Of a stretch of 11,233 nt of DNA, positions 6,369-11,233 are shown in pieces. The stretch comes from a bacterium (lineage in GTDB: Bacteria > Atribacterota > Phoenicimicrobiia > Phoenicimicrobiales > Phoenicimicrobiaceae). The notes beneath the pieces were generated by a model. The model did no database searches and was not told where the DNA came from. It saw only the letters and a list, made by a program, of their open reading frames with translations. Every line of letters starts with the position of its first letter. Position 1 is the first letter of the stretch. Where the stretch lies: NCBI GenBank assembly GCA_018819665.1, contig JAHJOY010000342.1:1-11233 (forward strand). Direction: 5' to 3'. Made by a program: the position numbers and the translations under genes.

Positions 6369-9300
6369 ATGCATCCGCTTTTAGCTCCTTTAAAAAGAAT
6401 ATGCCGGGAGAATTTAACCGGCAGTAAAAATTTAATTATGCCTTCTTATTTGGACGGCAACGCCCTTAAAAAAAGCTTATCCAGAGAAGGTTTTTTTGCG
6501 TTGAACCTGAATATCACTACCATTTTCGACCTGGCCAGGGATTACTGTGATGATTATATCTCTAAAAATAAATTAAAAATTTTAGATAATTCTTTAGGCC
6601 AGATATTCCTGCTTCAAATATTAAAGAAATTATCCCGGAAAAAATTGCTGGATTATTTTCAACCTCCTACCTTTTCTCCCGGAATCAGCCGCTCGATTTA
6701 TCTGGCCATAAAAGAACTAAGAATAGCAGAATTCTCTTCCCGAAATTTTCCGCACCCTGCAATAGTTAACTTTAAAAAAGGCGAAGACCTGCTTAAGATA
6801 ATGCAGGAGTATGAGAAAATATTAAAAGAGCAAAATTATATTGATGAGGCGGATATCTATCTTCAGGCAATTAAATATAAGAAAAAGAATCAGCAGAAAA
6901 AAGAGACATTAATTGTCCCCTCTAATATTGAATTAAATTATTTGGAGGAAATCTTTTTCCGGAAAATTATATTACCGGGAACAAAGGTTATCTATTTGCC
7001 CACACCAAGAAACTTAAAAAAACCCACCTCTTTTTATTTTTCTGAATCCTGTAAAGAAGAAGAAAATTATCCGGAAATGCCGCTTGCCATTGATTATTTA
7101 TACGATATAGATAAGATACCATCCAATCTGCCTGAAAAACTAAATATTGAGTTAATCCAGTCTCACGGAGAATTTAATGAAGTAAAAACAATTATTCGAA
7201 AGATAAAATCCCAAAACATCCCTTTAGATGAAGTGAGTATTTTTTATACTGTGCAGGAACCCTATTCCCAATATCTTTATCAGCTGTCCAGACAATATTC
7301 CTTAAATATTACTTTTGGCAACGGGATAAGCATTAAAAATACTTCTCCGGCGAAACTATTTTTTGCTCTAATTGATTGGATACGAGATAATTACAGTATA
7401 GCAAAATTATATTTTTTGCTAACCGGGGGTAATTTTGAGTTTAAAAACCAGCAGTCGAATCCGGATACACCCACTCCCCAACGAGTGGCTTCTTTACTGC
7501 GAAATTCTCCGATTGGGCATAAAAGGAATCGATATATCAAGGGATTAGATTTAAGTATAAGACAGTTAAAAAGAGAGATTGAGCAGGTATCCGAAGACAG
7601 GCAAGAGGGATATCGCAAAAAGATAAAAGACCTTTTTTGGATCAGGGAGTTTATAACCCAAATTTTCCATGAATTACCTCAAGAGAATTTTGATTATACT
7701 ATCTCACCAAAGCAGATTGCCCGGGGGCTTATAAATATTGTTACTAATTACAGTAAAATAAATGAAGATAATAATTTAGACGAAGAAGCGATAAAAAAGA
7801 TAAAAGAGAGGTTAAATATTTTTATAGAAAGTGACTATCCTCTTCCTAATATGCCCGTAAATGAAGTCCTTACCCTGATAACTGATTTAATCAAAAACGA
7901 AAGGGTTAATTGTTCGGAACCGAGAGGAGGCTGTCTGCATACAGCCAGCTACAAAAAAGGAATTTGGCTTAATCGCCCTTATAATTTTATTGTAGGAATG
8001 GATTCTGCCAAATTTCCCGATTTAGCGCACGACGGATCTATTTTACTGGATGCCGAGAAAAAAAATACTGGCCGCATTAATCCCAACAAAGAAAAAGGCA
8101 AAGAAAACCAATATAAGATGCTCCAATTACTTACTTCTCTTAAAGGCAAAATTATTCTTTCCTATTCCCGTTTTGATACTCAGGATAATCGGGAATTAGC
8201 CCCATCGAGTTTAATGCTGCAGCTATACCGTTTAAAAACCGGGGATGAACAGAAAGATTATTCTGATTTTTACAGCAGTTTTCAAGATACTTCCGGGTTC
8301 ATTCCAGGCAAGCCCCGGGAAATTCTTGATTCCGCAGATTGGTTCTTATATTCTTCAAGACATAACCTTTTAGATATTGCTCCCCTTTTTGAGCACCTTT
8401 ACCCTGCCCTATCCGAAGGTTTTTATGCCGCCCGACAGAGGGAAAAAGAAGGGCTTAACCGGTTTAACGGAAAAGTAAAAGTACACCCTAAACAGGTAGA
8501 CCCCCGTCTTAACCGGGGGTTGGTGGTATCAAGTTCCAGATTGGAATTGATTGCTTTTTGCCCTTATCTGTACTTTTTAAAATATATCCTAAAAATAAAA
8601 CCATCTCAAGAGATGGTTGAAGACCCGGGTGTATGGCTGGACCCTTCGGAAAAAGGTATTTTATTTCATCAAATTTTTGAGAAATTTTATAAAAAGTTAA
8701 AAGAAATATCACCACCCGGAATTTTTGTTTCACCATCTTATACCGACCACTGGCGTATTTTAGAAGACATTGCTCTTTCCCAGCTGAAACAAAAAAGAAA
8801 GAGGTTAGCCCCTCCCAATAATCTGGTTTACCAGCATGAAAGCAAAGAAATATTGGATTCCTGCCGGTTCTTTCTACATTGCGAAGAAGAAAAATATAAA
8901 GGAGAAATACCAACTTATCTGGAACTTGCTTTTGGCACCCGGGATAACCAGAACGAGGAATTAGGCAGGATAAAAGCAGTAGAGCTATCTCTGCCCGGCG
9001 GCAAGTCGATCAGTTTTCAGGGGAAGATTGACCGTATAGATAAATTAGATGAGGATACTTATCGTATTATTGATTACAAAACCGGGACCCCTTATGAATT
9101 TAGTCGAAGCAAATATTTTCAAAACGGGAAACAGGTTCAGCACGTCCTCTATGCCTTATCCCTTAAAAAAATATTAGCTAAAGCCGGAATATCTGCCTTT
9201 CCTAAAATTCAAAAAGCGGGCTATTATTTTCCCACATTACCAGGTCAGGGCCGGCAATATTTCTATGGAGAAGAAAGAAGAAATCAGGTATTGGAAATAA

Positions 9301-9494
9301 TCGATTTATTGCTTGATATTGTTACTCAAGGAAATTTTGCTATGATTCAAAAAGCGGATGATTTTATGTGTGCCGATTACCGGGATATCCTGGAACAAAA
9401 TCAAGTGATGGAAGTAAGCGGAAAAAATGCAAAAAAATATGATAAAGAACCCGCCCTTGATAATCTGAGGAGGCTGCAAGAAAGATATGAGTAA
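6369..9494 (+). CDS. addB: AddB-like protein: inactive helicase-like region plus PD-(D/E)XK (RecB-family) nuclease
   Basis: A 1041-aa partner of the downstream helicase, probably forming an AddAB-type helicase-nuclease that resects DNA double-strand ends for RecA. The N-terminal and middle parts resemble the helicase-like fold of AddB (IVGMDSAKFP at 541-550 matches the family's VGLD...FP motif), but no Walker A is present. The nuclease domain starts near SSSRLELIAFCP (721-732). It continues with GILFHQ (His767), Asp888 in GKIDRID, Asp902-Tyr-Lys904 in IDYKTG and Gln924 in QVQH, a complete-looking active site. Of the four Fe-S cysteines expected in AddB, only Cys731 and Cys1001 align; the C-x2-C-x5-C tail is otherwise lost. 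An in-frame TAA at 6318 with no other start codon fixes ATG 6369 as the start. The ribosome binding site is weak (GAGAG, 6356-6360). B. subtilis AddB is 1166 aa (from memory), so this one is somewhat short. Confidence 0.85.
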   Translation: MHPLLAPLKRICRENLTGSKNLIMPSYLDGNALKKSLSREGFFALNLNITTIFDLARDYCDDYISKNKLKILDNSLGQIFLLQILKKLSRKKLLDYFQPPTFSPGISRSIYLAIKELRIAEFSSRNFPHPAIVNFKKGEDLLKIMQEYEKILKEQNYIDEADIYLQAIKYKKKNQQKKETLIVPSNIELNYLEEIFFRKIILPGTKVIYLPTPRNLKKPTSFYFSESCKEEENYPEMPLAIDYLYDIDKIPSNLPEKLNIELIQSHGEFNEVKTIIRKIKSQNIPLDEVSIFYTVQEPYSQYLYQLSRQYSLNITFGNGISIKNTSPAKLFFALIDWIRDNYSIAKLYFLLTGGNFEFKNQQSNPDTPTPQRVASLLRNSPIGHKRNRYIKGLDLSIRQLKREIEQVSEDRQEGYRKKIKDLFWIREFITQIFHELPQENFDYTISPKQIARGLINIVTNYSKINEDNNLDEEAIKKIKERLNIFIESDYPLPNMPVNEVLTLITDLIKNERVNCSEPRGGCLHTASYKKGIWLNRPYNFIVGMDSAKFPDLAHDGSILLDAEKKNTGRINPNKEKGKENQYKMLQLLTSLKGKIILSYSRFDTQDNRELAPSSLMLQLYRLKTGDEQKDYSDFYSSFQDTSGFIPGKPREILDSADWFLYSSRHNLLDIAPLFEHLYPALSEGFYAARQREKEGLNRFNGKVKVHPKQVDPRLNRGLVVSSSRLELIAFCPYLYFLKYILKIKPSQEMVEDPGVWLDPSEKGILFHQIFEKFYKKLKEISPPGIFVSPSYTDHWRILEDIALSQLKQKRKRLAPPNNLVYQHESKEILDSCRFFLHCEEEKYKGEIPTYLELAFGTRDNQNEELGRIKAVELSLPGGKSISFQGKIDRIDKLDEDTYRIIDYKTGTPYEFSRSKYFQNGKQVQHVLYALSLKKILAKAGISAFPKIQKAGYYFPTLPGQGRQYFYGEERRNQVLEIIDLLLDIVTQGNFAMIQKADDFMCADYRDILEQNQVMEVSGKNAKKYDKEPALDNLRRLQERYE
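8500..8618 (+). repeat. Two intragenic inverted repeats at the nuclease-domain boundary
   Basis: ACCCCCG (8500-8506) pairs with CGGGGGT (8514-8520) across a 7-nt loop. AACCATCTC (8599-8607) pairs perfectly with GAGATGGTT (8610-8618) across AA. Both lie in the AddB-like gene, around codons 711-750 where the nuclease domain begins. Neither is followed by a T-run, so they are not typical terminators. They could be chance. Confidence 0.5.
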
Positions 9495-11233
9495 TCATTT
9501 CCCCAAAGAATTAATTGACCAGAAAGCTCGAGAAAAAATTATTAAAGAAATAAACCGCAATATTTTAGTCGAAGCAAGCGCCGGGTCAGGCAAGACTTCC
9601 AGCCTGATTCACCGCATGGCTGCTCTGATTAAATCGGGAAAGTTCAAGGTGGATGAAATTACCGCCATTACCTTTACCAGAAAAGCGGCTATTGAGCTAA
9701 AGGAACGATTCCAACAAAAAATTGAAGACAGTTTTAGGGAAACAGAAGACGAAAAAGAAAAAGTTTATTTAAGAGAGGCTCTTTCTAACCTGGAACAATG
9801 TTACCTGGGGACCATTCATTCTTTCTGCGCCCGTCTGTTAAGGGAAAGGCCGATTGAAGCCGGACTCGATCCGGAATTTACCGAGCTTGATGACCTTGAT
9901 GATACTTTATTAAAAGAAGAGGCCTGGGAAAGATATCTGCTTAATCTTAAAATAGACGAATCCCCTTCTCTGATACATCTGGAAGAATTGGGCATAAAAC
10001 CCTCCGAACTTGCGGATTGTTATAAAACGGTATGCACTTATCCGGAGGTTAAGCCCTCTTTTCCGGTATCACCAAAACCGAATTTAAAAGAAGCTATCAA
10101 AGAGATTATTTCTTTTAGCGATGAAGCCAGCCAATATATTCCGGATGAGGAACCGAAAATGGGTTATGACAAATTACAGGAAGCAGTCCTAAGCGTAAAG
10201 AGGATGAAGGGCTTTCATGATTATATCAAGGAAGATTATAATAAAATAAAGTTACTGGAAAATTTTTCCAAATCAGAAAAGGTTACTTTAAACCGGTGGA
10301 CCTCCAAAGAAAAGGCAAAAGAGTACAGAGACTCCCTTATTTTAGAGCTTCAAGAAAAAGTTATTAATCCGATCCTGCAGGGATGGCGGGAATACTGTTA
10401 TGCCGATACCATCAAATTCGTTCTGCCGGCGGTAGAATATTATCACGAATTACGCCAGAAGGTTTCGATGCTTAATTTTCAGGATTTGCTCTTAAAGACC
10501 TCTTGCCTGTTAAGGGATTACCCCGAGGTACGCCAATATTTTCAGCAAAAATATAAATGCCTGCTGGTAGATGAATTTCAGGATACCGACCCTATTCAGG
10601 CAGAAATAATCTTTTATCTTACCGGCCAGGATGTTTATGAAAAGAACTGGCAGAAATTGATACCGCGCCCGGGTTCCTTATTTGTGGTAGGAGACCCCCA
10701 GCAGTCCATTTACCGATTTCGCCGGGCTGATATTGCCATCTATAATCTGGTAAAGGGGCTGATTGAAAAAAGCGGAGGGGAGGTTTTAAAATTCCAGGCT
10801 AATTTCCGCTCACTACATTCTATCGGTTCTTACCTCAATCCCATATTTGAAGAGCTATTTTCAAGCGGTCAGGGAAAATTCCAGGCCGTATATTCACCGA
10901 TGCAGACCGTTTGGGAAGATAATCCGCAATATCTTTCCGGAGTAAGACAGCTGATTATTTCTAAGGAGAGCAATAAAAGTGATACTATCAGGCAGGATGC
11001 CCAATCTATCGCCCGAGTCATTCGTGGTATGGTCGATAAGGGATTTAAATTAGTGCGGACAAAAGAAGAGATAAAGGCGGGAATCTCCCCCTCAGTGGCT
11101 TATAAGGATTTTATGATTCTTCTGCGATATAAAGGTGGGATGGATATCTATGCCCGCACTCTTGCAGAATATGGAATACCCTTTACGGTTTCGGGATACA
11201 CCTCTTTAAATGAATCCCACCAGATAAAAGAAC
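9487..11233 (+). CDS. addA: AddA/RecB-type UvrD-family helicase (3' partial)
   Basis: The first 582 residues of a superfamily 1A helicase; the gene continues past the right edge. Motifs in order: Q-motif region with Gln12, Walker A EASAGSGKT (29-37), motif Ia TAITFTRKAAIELKER (59-74), motif Ic-type GTIHSFCARLLR (108-119), motif II VDEFQDTD (361-368), motif III VVGDPQQSIYRFRRAD (400-415) and motif IV FQANFRS (436-442). GTIHSFC and the RecB-like insertion between Ia and II are typical of AddA/RecB rather than PcrA/UvrD. The ATG overlaps the preceding stop by 8 bp, and GAGGAGG (9467-9473) lies 13 nt upstream, so translation is probably coupled to the AddB-like gene. Whether the C-terminal nuclease domain of AddA is present cannot be seen here. 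Repair of double-strand breaks is the expected role. Confidence 0.9.
   Translation, partial: MSNHFPKELIDQKAREKIIKEINRNILVEASAGSGKTSSLIHRMAALIKSGKFKVDEITAITFTRKAAIELKERFQQKIEDSFRETEDEKEKVYLREALSNLEQCYLGTIHSFCARLLRERPIEAGLDPEFTELDDLDDTLLKEEAWERYLLNLKIDESPSLIHLEELGIKPSELADCYKTVCTYPEVKPSFPVSPKPNLKEAIKEIISFSDEASQYIPDEEPKMGYDKLQEAVLSVKRMKGFHDYIKEDYNKIKLLENFSKSEKVTLNRWTSKEKAKEYRDSLILELQEKVINPILQGWREYCYADTIKFVLPAVEYYHELRQKVSMLNFQDLLLKTSCLLRDYPEVRQYFQQKYKCLLVDEFQDTDPIQAEIIFYLTGQDVYEKNWQKLIPRPGSLFVVGDPQQSIYRFRRADIAIYNLVKGLIEKSGGEVLKFQANFRSLHSIGSYLNPIFEELFSSGQGKFQAVYSPMQTVWEDNPQYLSGVRQLIISKESNKSDTIRQDAQSIARVIRGMVDKGFKLVRTKEEIKAGISPSVAYKDFMILLRYKGGMDIYARTLAEYGIPFTVSGYTSLNESHQIKE

Noticed and set aside
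8509..8913. A 134-codon - strand ORF opposite the nuclease domain
   Set aside because: It lies antisense to conserved nuclease motifs and shows no recognisable domain or start signal.

Overview
The window reads as chromosomal DNA of a low-GC, probably anaerobic bacterium. The best guess is Clostridia-like Firmicutes or another low-GC anaerobic lineage; nothing here settles the phylum. The basis is AT-rich codon use, strong purine-rich ribosome binding sites, a BmrCD-like heterodimeric ABC exporter, an AddAB-type recombination pair, and a molybdopterin enzyme with a neighbouring nitroreductase. All seven genes are on the + strand. No rRNA, tRNA or CRISPR array was seen.

Layout. (1) 1-2698: the end of one ABC exporter half-transporter (cut by the left edge) and a complete second one, 2 nt apart. 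Together they look like a heterodimeric drug/lipid exporter with one degenerate ATP site. (2) 2699-2813: a gap with a 27-bp hairpin repeat, a possible terminator and a candidate promoter. (3) 2814-3614: a Y1 (HUH) transposase of the REP-associated (RAYT) type, with an extra C-terminal helix-turn-helix. (4) 3611-5641: a cytoplasmic molybdopterin oxidoreductase whose ATG overlaps the transposase stop (ATGA). (5) 5709-6257: a small FMN nitroreductase-family protein. (6) 6258-6368: a gap holding the second copy of the repeat, identical but inverted. (7) 6369-11233: an AddB-like PD-(D/E)XK nuclease and, overlapping it by 8 bp, an AddA/RecB-type UvrD helicase that runs off the right edge.

How the parts relate. 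The exporter pair and the nuclease-helicase pair are each tight operons whose products should form complexes. Between them lies a block of about 3.6 kb (transposase, molybdoenzyme, nitroreductase) bounded by a perfect 31-bp inverted repeat. Each copy of that repeat folds on itself, as expected for a substrate of a Y1 transposase. The block may be a RAYT/REP unit with redox-enzyme cargo, or two REP-like copies scattered by the resident RAYT may simply flank ordinary genes. This arrangement is the most interesting thing in the window. The other notable points are the degenerate Fe-S cysteine set in the AddB-like protein and the transposase-molybdoenzyme overlap.
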